Shown: piece by piece, positions 26,270-34,650 of the stretch | Numbering within the stretch: position 1 is the first letter of the stretch | How the letters are laid out: every line of letters begins with the position of its first letter | NCBI RefSeq assembly: GCF_004116335.1 | Contig: NZ_PDKN01000010.1 | Location: forward strand, 35,147-99,146 | Source of the DNA: Candidatus Marinarcus aquaticus | Lineage (GTDB): Bacteria > Campylobacterota > Campylobacteria > Campylobacterales > Arcobacteraceae | DNA length: 64,000 bases | Reading direction: 5' to 3' | Notes under the pieces: generated by a model | The model's input: the letters and a program-made list of their open reading frames with translations, nothing else | Databases searched by the model: none | Told to the model about the DNA's origin: nothing | Translations under genes and position numbers: made by a program

Positions 26270-26836
26270 ATGTCAAAAATATTTAAACTTATTTCCATGC
26301 TAATAATGTATGTTTTTTTATCAGGTTTCGTCAGCAGTAACAGCGCGCAAGAGGACAGAGATGAAATTTTAAAAATGAAGAAAGAGACATTGGCATTATT
26401 AAAAGATAATGTTGAAGCCCAAATGCTTATGAATCGAGCATATGGCTACGCAGTGTTCAGTAACGTTGGAGTCAATGTCATACTCTTTTCAGCAGAAGGG
26501 GGGTATGGAGTTGCTCATGATAACCTTACAGGAGAAAACATCTATATGAAGATGGTTTCAGCTGGAGCAGGGTTTGGATTTGGTTTAAAAGATTTTCGAG
26601 CAGTATTCATCTTTGAAAATAGAAAAGTTTTTGAAAACTTTGTTAATTATGGATGGGAAGCCAATGCCCAAGCAGATGTTGCAGTCAAAGCTGAAAATAA
26701 AGGTGCAGCAGTAAATGCAGCTATTACCATTGCTCCAGGAATTAAATTGTATAAGATCACAAAAAACGGGGTAGCACTGCAAGCGACCATTCAAGGGACA
26801 AAATACTGGAAAGATGATCGATTGAACAACGAATAG
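26270..26836 (+). CDS. Exported SYLF/YSC84-domain lipid-binding protein
   Basis: 188 aa. N-terminal signal peptide or anchor (about 1-24) and a SYLF (YSC84-like) domain: short-helix region with AQMLMNRAYGYAVFSNVGVN followed by glycine-rich GEGGYG-like and AGAGFGFGLKDFRAVFIF segments. Eukaryotic SYLF domains bind phosphoinositides; bacterial ones are periplasmic or outer membrane-associated with poorly known function. Confidence 0.8.
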   Translation: MSKIFKLISMLIMYVFLSGFVSSNSAQEDRDEILKMKKETLALLKDNVEAQMLMNRAYGYAVFSNVGVNVILFSAEGGYGVAHDNLTGENIYMKMVSAGAGFGFGLKDFRAVFIFENRKVFENFVNYGWEANAQADVAVKAENKGAAVNAAITIAPGIKLYKITKNGVALQATIQGTKYWKDDRLNNE

Positions 26837-26840
26837 TTGT

Positions 26841-26879
26841 GTTAATTTTTTGTTAACGTTTTGTTGTCTCACAATTAAC
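26841..26879 (+). promoter_or_regulatory. 11-bp-phased hexamer array upstream of small RNA 1
   Basis: Hexamers GTTAAT (26841), GTTAAC (26852), GTTGTC (26863) and ATTAAC (26874) start exactly 11 bases apart, one helical turn. The last starts 16 bases before the TATAAT at 26890. The same spacing recurs upstream of small RNA 2. The layout fits a response regulator of the OmpR/PhoB family binding direct repeats; the regulator is inferred. Confidence 0.5.
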
Positions 26880-26889
26880 GGTTGAGTGT

Positions 26890-26895
26890 TATAAT
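26890..26895 (+). promoter_or_regulatory. -10 element of small RNA 1
   Basis: TATAAT, followed after exactly five bases by TATCAATAAGT, the predicted 5' end. The second unit has the same TATAAT-N5-TATCAATAAGT arrangement 193 bases downstream. Confidence 0.6.
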
Positions 26896-26900
26896 TTTTT

Positions 26901-27006
26901 TATCAATAAGTTATAGGCGTATAACTTACTGTTTAAGATAATTATATTTACGATTTTTCATTCTCTCCCAAATAGGTACTCTCTTTTAGAGGGTACCTAT
27001 TTTTTT
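26901..27006 (+). ncRNA. Predicted small RNA 1 of a tandem pair (~106 nt)
   Basis: No recognised Rfam family. Predicted transcript from about 26901: a 5' hairpin (TAAGTTATA 26907-26915, loop GGCG, TATAACTTA 26920-26928), an AU-rich middle, a single-stranded pyrimidine tract CTCTCCC (26963-26969), then a 14-bp Rho-independent terminator (26971-27001) with a T-run to 27006. Promoter and hexamer array lie immediately upstream. No open frame with a ribosome-binding site is seen in it. It has the size and layout of a trans-acting regulatory RNA. Confidence 0.6.
26971..27006 (+). terminator. Rho-independent terminator of small RNA 1
   Basis: Fourteen-bp stem AATAGGTACTCTCT / AGAGGGTACCTATT (one G-T pair), three-base loop, followed by T7. 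No A-run precedes it, so it acts on the plus strand. Confidence 0.85.
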
Positions 27007-27033
27007 GCTTGTTTTTTATGTGAAAATGACCTA

Positions 27034-27072
27034 GTTAACCATTGGTTAACCATTGATTGGTTTTTTGTTAAG
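27034..27072 (+). promoter_or_regulatory. 11-bp-phased hexamer array upstream of small RNA 2
   Basis: GTTAAC (27034), GTTAAC (27045), a degenerate ATTGGT (27056) and GTTAAG (27067), each 11 bases apart. The first two are a perfect tandem repeat of GTTAACCATTG. The distance from the second hexamer to the TATAAT is 38 bases, identical to unit 1. Confidence 0.55.
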
Positions 27073-27082
27073 GCAAACAGAT

Positions 27083-27088
27083 TATAAT
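27083..27088 (+). promoter_or_regulatory. -10 element of small RNA 2
   Basis: TATAAT, five bases, then TATCAATAAGT: 20 of 22 bases match the corresponding stretch of unit 1. Confidence 0.6.
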
Positions 27089-27093
27089 TTAAT

Positions 27094-27200
27094 TATCAAT
27101 AAGTAACCAGTCACTTTACTTATTGAAACAGCGACTAACGTAAATTTAGACTCCCTCCTTTAATATAAAAAAGACACCCACCCTCGGGTGTCTTTTTTTT
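27094..27200 (+). ncRNA. Predicted small RNA 2 of a tandem pair (~107 nt)
   Basis: Predicted from about 27094. The 5' hairpin has an 11-bp perfect stem (TCAATAAGTAA 27096-27106, loop CCAGTCACT, TTACTTATTGA 27116-27126). A pyrimidine tract CTCCCTCCTTT (27151-27161) includes CCTCCTT, the exact complement of a full Shine-Dalgarno AAGGAGG. It ends in a strong terminator with a C-rich loop (ACCCTC). Length, promoter and 5' end match unit 1, so the two are probably a diverged tandem duplication. A role pairing with ribosome-binding sites is inferred. Confidence 0.62.
27167..27200. terminator. Rho-independent terminator of small RNA 2
   Basis: GACACCC (27173-27179), loop ACCCTC, GGGTGTC (27186-27192), flanked by A6 and T8. 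The flanking runs make it usable on both strands. Confidence 0.88.
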
Positions 27201-27236
27201 GCTTTTTTTTGATATACTTCCCTAAAAAGAACAATC

Positions 27237-28235
27237 ATGACGCGAACCTTTATCCAAGACTATACCCCACTTCATTTCAAGTTTTATCAAAACGTGGATG
27301 ACTTTATCGTTGAAGAAGAACCCATTACGTTTACCAATAAAGGGAATTTTCTTATTTTAAAAATACGAAAGAAGAATTTGGGTACGTGGGATTTAATAGA
27401 GAAGCTCTCAAAGGGACTTAACATCTATGATCATGAGATAGGTTATGCGGGGCTAAAAGATAAAAATGCAACCACCACACAATACATCTCCATACCAAGA
27501 AAATATGCCAAAGATATTAAAAAATTCAGACACAATAAAATTGAGATATTGGAGAGCTTTTTACATAAAACCAAGCTCAATATAGGGGATTTAAAAGGCA
27601 ATACTTTTACGATTCGATTGCATGAAGTTAAACCAAAAATTGTACCTATGATTGAAAAAAGAGTCAAAGAGATAGCCAAGATAGGATTGCCAAACTTCTT
27701 TGGTTTTCAACGATTTGGAAAAGATATTGAACAAAACTTAGAAAAAGCACAAAAAATCATCTATGGTGACTTAAAGATACGAGACAGAAAACTGGAAAAG
27801 ATGTTGATTTCGGCGTATCAAAGTGATTTCTTTAATAAATGGTTGTCCAAAAGAGTTGAGCTTTCAAAAGAGGAGTTTAAACTGCTGGATGGTGATGTGA
27901 TGATGCAGTTAGACAATGATAAGCTCTTTACTCCAAAGCAAATAACACCAGAAATCATCAAAGATTTTAAAGCACATAAAATTGTACCAACAGGGTTGTT
28001 GTGTGGAAGAAATGTCTTTAAAAGTATGGGAGAAGCCAGAAAGCTTGAAGCGCAGTTTGATGATACCTATATTCAAGAAAAAGGCTTAAGACGACCGGCG
28101 ATTGTTTTTATTACAAATCAAAGTGTTTCATACAATGAAGAAGAGCAGACGTGTACGTTGAGATTTACTTTGCCTAAAGCAGCTTATGCTACGGTACTAA
28201 TAGAAAATATACTCAATACCAATATCAAACTATAA
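27237..28235 (+). CDS. truD: tRNA pseudouridine synthase D
   Basis: 332 aa. Catalytic motif GYAGLKDKNATTTQYIS (Asp in LKDKNA, about residue 78) and the family block NFFGFQRFG (about 158-166) identify TruD, which makes pseudouridine 13 in tRNA-Glu. A possible TATACT -10 lies at 27213-27218, giving a very short leader. The 3' end overlaps the convergent lipoprotein gene by six bases. Confidence 0.92.
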   Translation: MTRTFIQDYTPLHFKFYQNVDDFIVEEEPITFTNKGNFLILKIRKKNLGTWDLIEKLSKGLNIYDHEIGYAGLKDKNATTTQYISIPRKYAKDIKKFRHNKIEILESFLHKTKLNIGDLKGNTFTIRLHEVKPKIVPMIEKRVKEIAKIGLPNFFGFQRFGKDIEQNLEKAQKIIYGDLKIRDRKLEKMLISAYQSDFFNKWLSKRVELSKEEFKLLDGDVMMQLDNDKLFTPKQITPEIIKDFKAHKIVPTGLLCGRNVFKSMGEARKLEAQFDDTYIQEKGLRRPAIVFITNQSVSYNEEEQTCTLRFTLPKAAYATVLIENILNTNIKL

Positions 28236-28808
28236 AGAGGTGTTAGCAACCTCTTTAATCAACTCTTCAATGGACATTTTAAGTACCTCATTAAGAGCTT
28301 GTACGTAACCATAAGGTGTGTTTTCTTTACACTTTAAGCGTCTGTTGATTTGCTTACTTAAAAGTAAATTTCCCTTTTCAATAAGCTCAAAACTCATTGA
28401 AAGCATGGCATAGGATTCACCCCTCTCATGCAGATGATACATTTTATTGACCACCGTATTTAAATAGATATCAGGAGTAAGGCGTGAACTGCTCATGCTT
28501 TGATGTTTAAACAGTTTAGCTTGAGCAAAGGCTTGTGTGAGTTGCAGTTGTAGCATGGAAGAGGGAAAATCAATCCAACGGTTCTTTGCATACGCATCAT
28601 ATTCATACGCTTTGGTGGTATAAAAGATATTTTTAGTAGCAAATGCTCCATTGATATAAGGCTGATTAATAAAAATGGTTTTATTTATGGTTTTGCTTGT
28701 CTTGCTTTGTGTATGAAAGTCAATGGCATAGGTGTTGAATGTAGGACTGTTTTTAACTGAGCATCCTGTCAATAACAACAGTATTAATAATATTGCATAA
28801 TGTTTCAT
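28230..28808 (-). CDS. ABC transport auxiliary lipoprotein (PqiC-like)
   Basis: 192 aa. Lipoprotein signal with lipobox LLTGC near residues 12-16. The start at 28808 is preferred over an upstream ATG because GGAGAG lies four bases before it and the lipobox then sits at the usual distance; it follows the MCE gene stop by one base. Members of this family (PqiC, LetA/Mla auxiliary lipoproteins) attach MCE lipid-transport systems to the outer membrane. Last gene of the Mla-type operon. Confidence 0.75.
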   Translation of the reverse strand: MKHYAILLILLLLTGCSVKNSPTFNTYAIDFHTQSKTSKTINKTIFINQPYINGAFATKNIFYTTKAYEYDAYAKNRWIDFPSSMLQLQLTQAFAQAKLFKHQSMSSSRLTPDIYLNTVVNKMYHLHERGESYAMLSMSFELIEKGNLLLSKQINRRLKCKENTPYGYVQALNEVLKMSIEELIKEVANTSL

Positions 28809-28809
28809 T

Positions 28810-29733
28810 TTACTCTCCTGGACCATATTTAATTGGTTTCTCTTTAAAAAGAATATCGCTTGGGCTCTCTTTTAGACTCTCTACGAGCTCTTGGGTTTGA
28901 AGCAGTGTTTTATCTAAAGCATCTAAAGCCATGTTGAGTTTTGAAAAGCTTTCATGAGAGATGGCTTTGATATCATAGGTGCCTTTTTGTAACTCAGCAG
29001 ATAAAACGGTTGAAACCTTTTTCAGTGCTTGCGCAGAGGCTTGTACACTTTGTGCTGAAGAGTTCATGCTTTCAAAAGAGGCACCGCTGGTTTGGCTTAA
29101 TTCAATAATACTTTGAATCAAACGGTCCAAATGTTCCTCTTTTTTATTAAGATACTGTGTGAAAACTTCAAGATTTTTCATGCTTTTAGCCCCATTTTCA
29201 ATCATCATTGAGATGTGTTGGAGGTTCTCATCTGCAAAGAGTTTTTTGGTTCGTATTAAAACTTCCGTTAACTCTTTGGTAATATCTTCTGTCGAGTCTT
29301 CGAGTGTTGCAATCATAGAGGCTTTAGAAGGAATCACTTTTAAACCCTCTTCATTCGCTTGTAAAGGTTTGGCTTCTTGGTTTCCACCTTTAAGTTCAAT
29401 ATATCGTAAACCCGTTAATCCAAGTGTGCCTAAAACGGCTACATTGTCCTCTTTTATAGGGGTACCTTTATTGATTTTTATCTCAATTTGAATCTGTTCT
29501 GAGTTATTGGGATTGATTTTAATATCACTGACCGTACCCACTTCAAACCCTTTATATTTAATAGGGGATTCAATATTTAAACCAGAAACAGACTCTGTAA
29601 AAAAGATTGAATAGGTGTCAAATTTTTGTTGTTCAAATCCGTATTTCCCCAACCAAAAAATAAAAGCCAACATCAAAATAAAAAGAGTAATAACAAAAAA
29701 ACCAATTTTAGAAAAATTTATTTGAGAATCCAT
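28810..29733 (-). CDS. mlaD: MlaD-like MCE-domain protein
   Basis: 307 aa. One N-terminal transmembrane helix (about 9-29), an MCE domain (about 36-115, with SVSGLNIESPIKYKGFEVG and LGLTGLRYIELKGG), and a long helical C-terminal region. MCE proteins form hexameric rings that pass phospholipids across the periplasm. The C-terminal helices are longer than in E. coli MlaD (183 aa), more like Mycobacterium or chloroplast TGD2 types. Confidence 0.87.
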   Translation of the reverse strand: MDSQINFSKIGFFVITLFILMLAFIFWLGKYGFEQQKFDTYSIFFTESVSGLNIESPIKYKGFEVGTVSDIKINPNNSEQIQIEIKINKGTPIKEDNVAVLGTLGLTGLRYIELKGGNQEAKPLQANEEGLKVIPSKASMIATLEDSTEDITKELTEVLIRTKKLFADENLQHISMMIENGAKSMKNLEVFTQYLNKKEEHLDRLIQSIIELSQTSGASFESMNSSAQSVQASAQALKKVSTVLSAELQKGTYDIKAISHESFSKLNMALDALDKTLLQTQELVESLKESPSDILFKEKPIKYGPGE

Positions 29734-29739
29734 GTTTTT

Positions 29740-30474
29740 TTACTCCTTTTTTTGTGTTAAAAACTCTTTAACAAATGCATCATCGCTTTGCAGTGCTTCT
29801 TGAACTGACCCTTCAAATGCAATCGTTTGGTTCAGTAAAACAAATCGATCTAAAACTTGTGTAATTGTATCTAAATCGTGAGTTATTATAACGACAGTTA
29901 AATTTAATACCTCTTTGAGCTCTTTGATTAAGGCATTAAACTTTTGTGTACTTGAAGGGTCCAACCCACTGGTGGGTTCATCTAAAAAAAGAATTTTAGG
30001 TTGCATTGCTAAAGCCCTTGCTAAAGCCACTCGTTTTTTCATTCCTCCACTGAGTTCAGAAGGGTATAAAAAAGCACTTTTACTTGGAAGACCTACCATA
30101 TTTAGGTGTGTAAAAGCAATTTTATCAATCAAATCAAGCGGTAAATTGGTGTACTCTTTAAGCATCACGCCAATGTTTTCAATCACGTTTAAAAAAGAGT
30201 ACAACGCACCAAATTGAAAGAGATAAGAGTACTCTTTTTTAAGTTGTTCCAGTTCATTCAGTGAGAGTTTGGAAACATTTTTATCAAAAATTTCAATCGA
30301 GCCTTTTTGAATTTTTTGCAGCATCACAATTTGACGAAGGAGAGTGGTTTTTCCTGAACCACTTCCGCCTAAAATACCAAAAATCTCCCCTTGTTGAATC
30401 GAAAAAGAGATGTTATCGTGTACCACATTCTCTTTGAACTTCGTACTTAAGTTATTGACTTTGATGATACTCAT
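29740..30474 (-). CDS. mlaF: MlaF-like ABC transporter ATPase
   Basis: 244 aa ABC ATPase with Walker A GGSGSGKTTL (about 35-44), signature LSGGMKKRVALARALA and Walker B ILFLDEPTSGLD, where the LDEPTSGLDP run is typical of the Mla/Ttg2 group. It powers lipid movement by the MlaE-like permease encoded two bases upstream. Confidence 0.9.
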   Translation of the reverse strand: MSIIKVNNLSTKFKENVVHDNISFSIQQGEIFGILGGSGSGKTTLLRQIVMLQKIQKGSIEIFDKNVSKLSLNELEQLKKEYSYLFQFGALYSFLNVIENIGVMLKEYTNLPLDLIDKIAFTHLNMVGLPSKSAFLYPSELSGGMKKRVALARALAMQPKILFLDEPTSGLDPSSTQKFNALIKELKEVLNLTVVIITHDLDTITQVLDRFVLLNQTIAFEGSVQEALQSDDAFVKEFLTQKKE

Positions 30475-30476
30475 GA

Positions 30477-31589
30477 TTAAATCCCAGCTTCGGTTAAAAT
30501 AACAGAAAAGAGCGCGTTTAAAGCAATCACAACAAAAATAGCATTGACCACGCTGAACGTCGTATAGCGTCCAATACTGGTGGTGTTATTTTGAACTTGA
30601 AAGCCACGATAACATCCAATAATAGCAATGGCAATACCAAAAAACATCGATTTAAAAATACCAATTAGTAGATGTTTAAGTGGCACCTCATTGCCCATGC
30701 GAAGTACAAACTCATTGTACGTAATATTCAGATCCAAATGTGCGACAACCATACCTGCAAAAACACCAATAACGTCTGCAAAAAAGACCAACAGTGGCAG
30801 TGAAACAAACAGAGCTAAGACCCTAGGTAGAGTTAAAAACATCGTGGGTTCAAAGCCCATGGTTTTCATGGCATCAATCTCATCGGTGATTTTCATGGCA
30901 CCAATTTCTGCAGTGTAGGAACTGGCGGTTCTTCCTGCAATAACAATGGCTGTAACCAGTGGTGCAATTTCGCGAAACATCGTAATACAAACCATCTCCA
31001 CAATAAAAATATTGGCACCAAACTTTTCAAGTTGCACCGCCCCTTGATAGGCAATGACCAATCCCACCAAAAAAGAGGTCACTGCAATAATCAGCAATGC
31101 TTGAATGGCTGAACTGTCTATTTGTTTGAGCGTGGCTTGAAAGCGTATTTTGTGAGGATGGGATAAAGAGTATGATAAAAAGTAAAAAAGTTGTCCGATA
31201 AAATGGATAAAATTTAAAGCTCCCTCATACGTCTCATACGCTTTTTTGCCAATGCGCTCTAAAGAGAAGGTATCTAAAAACGGACGACTTTGGTTCTCTT
31301 GATAGTAGGTGTGATAAACATTGTAAAGGTTTTCAAATTGGCCTAAATGTTGCATGGAAGTTTTTGCAAATCGCTTTGAAAAACCAATAAGAAATATCAT
31401 GGCTGAACTGTCCAATGCTTCAATGTGTTCAAAATCCAGTTCTACTGTTGCTTTAGAAGAGAGTTTCAGACGATTAAGCGCCATGATTTGTTCACTTAAG
31501 GTTGCATTATTCCAGCATTTAAAAAGTTGCAGTTTGTAGTGGTTTTGTTTTAAGGTTATGAGTTGAAAATGTGAAGTTGAATTTTCCAT
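30477..31589 (-). CDS. mlaE: MlaE-like ABC permease with N-terminal STAS-like domain
   Basis: 370 aa. Residues 1-100 look like a STAS domain (VELDFEHIEALDSSAMIFLIGF), and about 110-370 is the MlaE permease with five to six helices and the conserved EIAPLVTAIVIAGRTASSYTAEIGAMKITDEIDAMKTMG core (given in part). In E. coli the STAS protein MlaB is separate; fusion to the permease is common in Campylobacterota. First gene of the Mla-like set. Confidence 0.88.
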   Translation of the reverse strand: MENSTSHFQLITLKQNHYKLQLFKCWNNATLSEQIMALNRLKLSSKATVELDFEHIEALDSSAMIFLIGFSKRFAKTSMQHLGQFENLYNVYHTYYQENQSRPFLDTFSLERIGKKAYETYEGALNFIHFIGQLFYFLSYSLSHPHKIRFQATLKQIDSSAIQALLIIAVTSFLVGLVIAYQGAVQLEKFGANIFIVEMVCITMFREIAPLVTAIVIAGRTASSYTAEIGAMKITDEIDAMKTMGFEPTMFLTLPRVLALFVSLPLLVFFADVIGVFAGMVVAHLDLNITYNEFVLRMGNEVPLKHLLIGIFKSMFFGIAIAIIGCYRGFQVQNNTTSIGRYTTFSVVNAIFVVIALNALFSVILTEAGI

Positions 31590-31606
31590 ACCAACCTTTG
31601 CATAGG

Positions 31607-31631
31607 TAAAGCAGTGAAGTTCACTGCTTTA
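31607..31631. terminator. Palindromic hairpin after the BamB-like gene
   Basis: A perfect 12-1-12 palindrome (arms TAAAGCAGTGAA and TTCACTGCTTTA). It lies between the BamB-like gene and mlaE and could limit read-through from the first into the second. T-runs are short. Confidence 0.5.
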
Positions 31632-31645
31632 AAAGTTAAAAGGGA

Positions 31646-32620
31646 TTATTTAAATTGAATGTATTCATCCCCAAAATAGATGGTGTCTTTTACGGCAATT
31701 GCTTTTGATTCTGCATCAAATGAGAAATCATAAATAGTATCGTGTTCAAAGTCATCCTCCACTTTGATTAAATATCCTTGTGATTCTAACCCATACAGGG
31801 CATTCCCACCGTAAGCTAATGCATGGAATTTTGCAAATCGATACTTTTTAGAACCTAAAACATCCAATTCTGTGTTCATTTTAATCAATTGCCCATCAAT
31901 GGTTGCAATGAAAATATGAGAATCATTGGTGATCACTTCTCGGATTTCATAATCTTTAATAAACAGGTTTCCTGTACCCACAGCGATGATTTTATTATTG
32001 GTTGCTGCAACCAATGTATCATTGATAACGTCTAAGTAAATGATGTTATTAAACGTTGAATCTGGATCAACCACAATGTTTTTAACCACTTGATTATTAT
32101 CTTTACTCACAACGATGACTTTTCCATCCAGTGTTGGGAAAAGAATGATGTTACTCATAAAGTGAGGGTTGGTAATACGAGTGTCATTTACAATCGATTC
32201 TTTGTAGTACTCTTTAAAAACAAATCGCTCTTTTTGTAGGTCATACAATGCAATCGAGTTGTTCGCGTATACCAACGCTAAAAGATCGTTTTCCAATGAA
32301 GCAGCCACAACAATGTCTCCAATTTCAATCTCTTTTGAATCAATGGCAACTTTGTCTTTATTGTTCGTAGAAAGAATTATCCCATTTGAACTGTTTAAGA
32401 ACTCATAACCTTCAAGCAGTTTCATACTTGAAACCCCTGACGCAGAGATGTAGGTTTTATCTTCTAAGGTTGCACCACTTCGGTTGATGCTCTCAATATC
32501 TGAGCTTAAGCTTGAACTGTTGGCATCAAAACTCTCTGAATCTTCAGGTTCAAAAAACTTTTTACCTGCGCAACCAGTGAATAACAATAAAGCCAATAAA
32601 AGTGTAGAAACTATTTTCAT
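31646..32620 (-). CDS. BamB-like beta-propeller lipoprotein
   Basis: 324 aa. Lipobox LLFTGC (Cys at 17). After a linker, repeated beta-strand blocks of the PQQ/propeller type (ILFPTLDGKVIVVSKDNNQ, HIFIATIDGQLIKMN, ALYGLESQGYLIKVED). It pairs with an upstream YfgM-like gene, the order yfgM-bamB seen in gamma-proteobacteria, which supports a role in outer membrane protein assembly. Sequence divergence is high, so the assignment leans on context. Confidence 0.65.
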   Translation of the reverse strand: MKIVSTLLLALLLFTGCAGKKFFEPEDSESFDANSSSLSSDIESINRSGATLEDKTYISASGVSSMKLLEGYEFLNSSNGIILSTNNKDKVAIDSKEIEIGDIVVAASLENDLLALVYANNSIALYDLQKERFVFKEYYKESIVNDTRITNPHFMSNIILFPTLDGKVIVVSKDNNQVVKNIVVDPDSTFNNIIYLDVINDTLVAATNNKIIAVGTGNLFIKDYEIREVITNDSHIFIATIDGQLIKMNTELDVLGSKKYRFAKFHALAYGGNALYGLESQGYLIKVEDDFEHDTIYDFSFDAESKAIAVKDTIYFGDEYIQFK

Positions 32621-32628
32621 TTTGTGTC

Positions 32629-33210
32629 CTATTTAGTAAGTAAGTAGTGGTTTAATAAAGCAACTAAATCACTCACTTTTGAATCTTGTTTAATCATTTT
32701 AAGTGTTTGTCGAGCATCTTCAAATTTACCTTGTTCGGTAAGAATCAGTGCTTTGTTAAAAAGGGCAAACTCTTTAAGTAAAAAATCTTTTTGCATGGCT
32801 AAAGAGTTCAGTTTTTCAACATCAGAATTCTTTAATGCCTCTTCATACTCTAAAAGATATTTTAAATATCGTTCATTGACTTGGATATTTTTATTTCCCT
32901 CTTTAGCTTGAAGATATAAAGCAACATTATAAAGTTTGTCGTTACTTGATTTCAGTGTTGCTAAGGCCTCTTGGTCATTCACATCATTTAAAATTTTGTT
33001 AAATGCAAGATTGGCTTTGGCTTTATTACTTGCTTGAATGGAGTTGTTAATGGTGTAACCAATTGAACCCACAACAATCACTGCCACTGCAGCAATAAGT
33101 GCTTTTTTATATTTTTTATAAAATCGCTCAACTTTTACAAAACTCTCGATAAATTTCTCTTCAGAGTCCAACTCTTTTTTGACAAAATCAACGTTATCTT
33201 TTAAGCTCAT
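32629..33210 (-). CDS. YfgM-like inner membrane TPR protein
   Basis: 193 aa. A basic cytoplasmic N-terminus, one transmembrane helix (about 37-55) and a periplasmic helical region with TPR-like repeats (ALFNKALILTEQGKFEDARQ). E. coli YfgM links SecYEG to periplasmic chaperones. Eight bases separate it from the BamB-like gene. Confidence 0.68.
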   Translation of the reverse strand: MSLKDNVDFVKKELDSEEKFIESFVKVERFYKKYKKALIAAVAVIVVGSIGYTINNSIQASNKAKANLAFNKILNDVNDQEALATLKSSNDKLYNVALYLQAKEGNKNIQVNERYLKYLLEYEEALKNSDVEKLNSLAMQKDFLLKEFALFNKALILTEQGKFEDARQTLKMIKQDSKVSDLVALLNHYLLTK

Positions 33211-33288
33211 AGATATTGTATCCTCATTTTAAATTCTACACAATGGTACAAAAATTTTTATAAAATCTTACTTTTATGAAAAATTGAA

Positions 33289-33294
33289 TATAAT
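33289..33294 (+). promoter_or_regulatory. -10 element of ctpA
   Basis: TATAAT 29 bases before the preferred ctpA start. Its position excludes a start at 33284 and supports the ATG at 33323. Confidence 0.5.
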
Positions 33295-33322
33295 ACTACC
33301 TTATTTAACAAAAAGGTCAGCC

Positions 33323-34639
33323 ATGAAAAGCATTTTATTCTCTTTTTTTTATGTGGTCGCATTTGTCAGCTTCATTCACGCTAATGAGGTCAATACATTA
33401 GAAACCAAATCAGATTTAGACAACGAAACGACACAGACACGATTTGAATCACTCTCAAAACTGACAAAAGTCATAGGCACAGTTGAGAAGTACTATGTAG
33501 ACGATATCAAATTGCAAGAGATTGTAAATAAAGCTTTAAAAGGTTTAATGCAAGAGTTGGATGCACACTCAACGTATATGGATAAAAAATATTTTAAAGA
33601 GATGCAAATTCAAACCAATGGCGAGTTTGGAGGTTTGGGTATCACCGTTGGAATGAGAGATGGAGCTTTAACCGTTATCTCACCAATTGACGATACTCCA
33701 GCATATAAAGCAGGTGTAAAAGCGGGTGATATCATCTTAAAAATCGATGACACTTCTACATTGAATATCACTTTAGATGAAGCGGTGGGACTCATGCGAG
33801 GAAAGCCAAAAACTCCGATTGAATTAACGCTTGTAAGAAAAGGTGAAAACAAACCAATCCTGATAAAAATCATTCGAGATATCATTAAAATCCAATCGGT
33901 TTACTCTAAAACCATTGGGGACGATGTGTTGTATCTACGAGTAACCAGCTTTGATAAAAATGTTGATGTGAATATGCGAAAAGCGATTAATAAAAATAAA
34001 ACGTTTAAAGGGATTATTTTAGATTTACGAAACAACCCAGGTGGACTTCTTAATCAAGCCATCAGTGTGACAGACTTTTTCGTCAACAGTGGCGTAATTG
34101 TTTCTCAAAAAGGGCGAGATGAAAGCAGTGAAGAGAAGTTCTCTGCAACTTCAGCAAATACATTAACCTCAGTTCCATTGGTTGTACTTGTAAATGCAGG
34201 AAGTGCCAGTGCCAGTGAGATTGTAAGTGGTGCTTTACAAGACCACAAACGAGCCATCGTAGTGGGTGAAAAAACATTTGGTAAAGGTTCAGTTCAAGTA
34301 ATTTTACCAATTACAGATGATAAAAGCGAAGGGGTGAAACTCACCATTGCTAAATATTATTTACCAAGTGGACGAACCATCCAAGCAACCGGAATTACAC
34401 CAGACATCATCGCATATGCTGGAGAAGTTCCACAAGAGAGTGATGCTGAGTTTAAAATCAAAGAAGCAGACTTAAAAAAACATTTAGAAGGTGAGTTAGA
34501 AAAAGTCAATCATGATGAAGTAAAAACAAAAGAAGAGAAAAAGAATTCAGACGTTATAACAAAAGAAGAATTGTTTAAAGACAACCAACTCAAAACAGGT
34601 GTCGATATTTTAAAATCATTAATTATTATGAAAAAATAG
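33323..34639 (+). CDS. ctpA: C-terminal processing protease (S41)
   Basis: 438 aa from 33323, where a signal peptide (about 1-21, ending FIHA) begins and AAAGGT lies upstream. PDZ domain about 100-185 (GGLGITVGMRDG), then the S41 domain with the catalytic Ser in GSASASEI and Lys in EKTFGKGSVQ. It trims C-termini of periplasmic proteins. An 11-base gap leads to purC. Confidence 0.9.
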   Translation: MKSILFSFFYVVAFVSFIHANEVNTLETKSDLDNETTQTRFESLSKLTKVIGTVEKYYVDDIKLQEIVNKALKGLMQELDAHSTYMDKKYFKEMQIQTNGEFGGLGITVGMRDGALTVISPIDDTPAYKAGVKAGDIILKIDDTSTLNITLDEAVGLMRGKPKTPIELTLVRKGENKPILIKIIRDIIKIQSVYSKTIGDDVLYLRVTSFDKNVDVNMRKAINKNKTFKGIILDLRNNPGGLLNQAISVTDFFVNSGVIVSQKGRDESSEEKFSATSANTLTSVPLVVLVNAGSASASEIVSGALQDHKRAIVVGEKTFGKGSVQVILPITDDKSEGVKLTIAKYYLPSGRTIQATGITPDIIAYAGEVPQESDAEFKIKEADLKKHLEGELEKVNHDEVKTKEEKKNSDVITKEELFKDNQLKTGVDILKSLIIMKK

Positions 34640-34650
34640 TAGGAGAATAG

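Noticed and set aside
31607..31631. Recombination or attachment site (25-bp perfect palindrome)
   Set aside because: It follows a stop codon and forms a hairpin; no integrase or second copy is seen, so a terminator is the simpler reading.
33284..33322. Upstream start for ctpA
   Set aside because: The extension spans the TATAAT at 33289-33294 and would bury the signal peptide.
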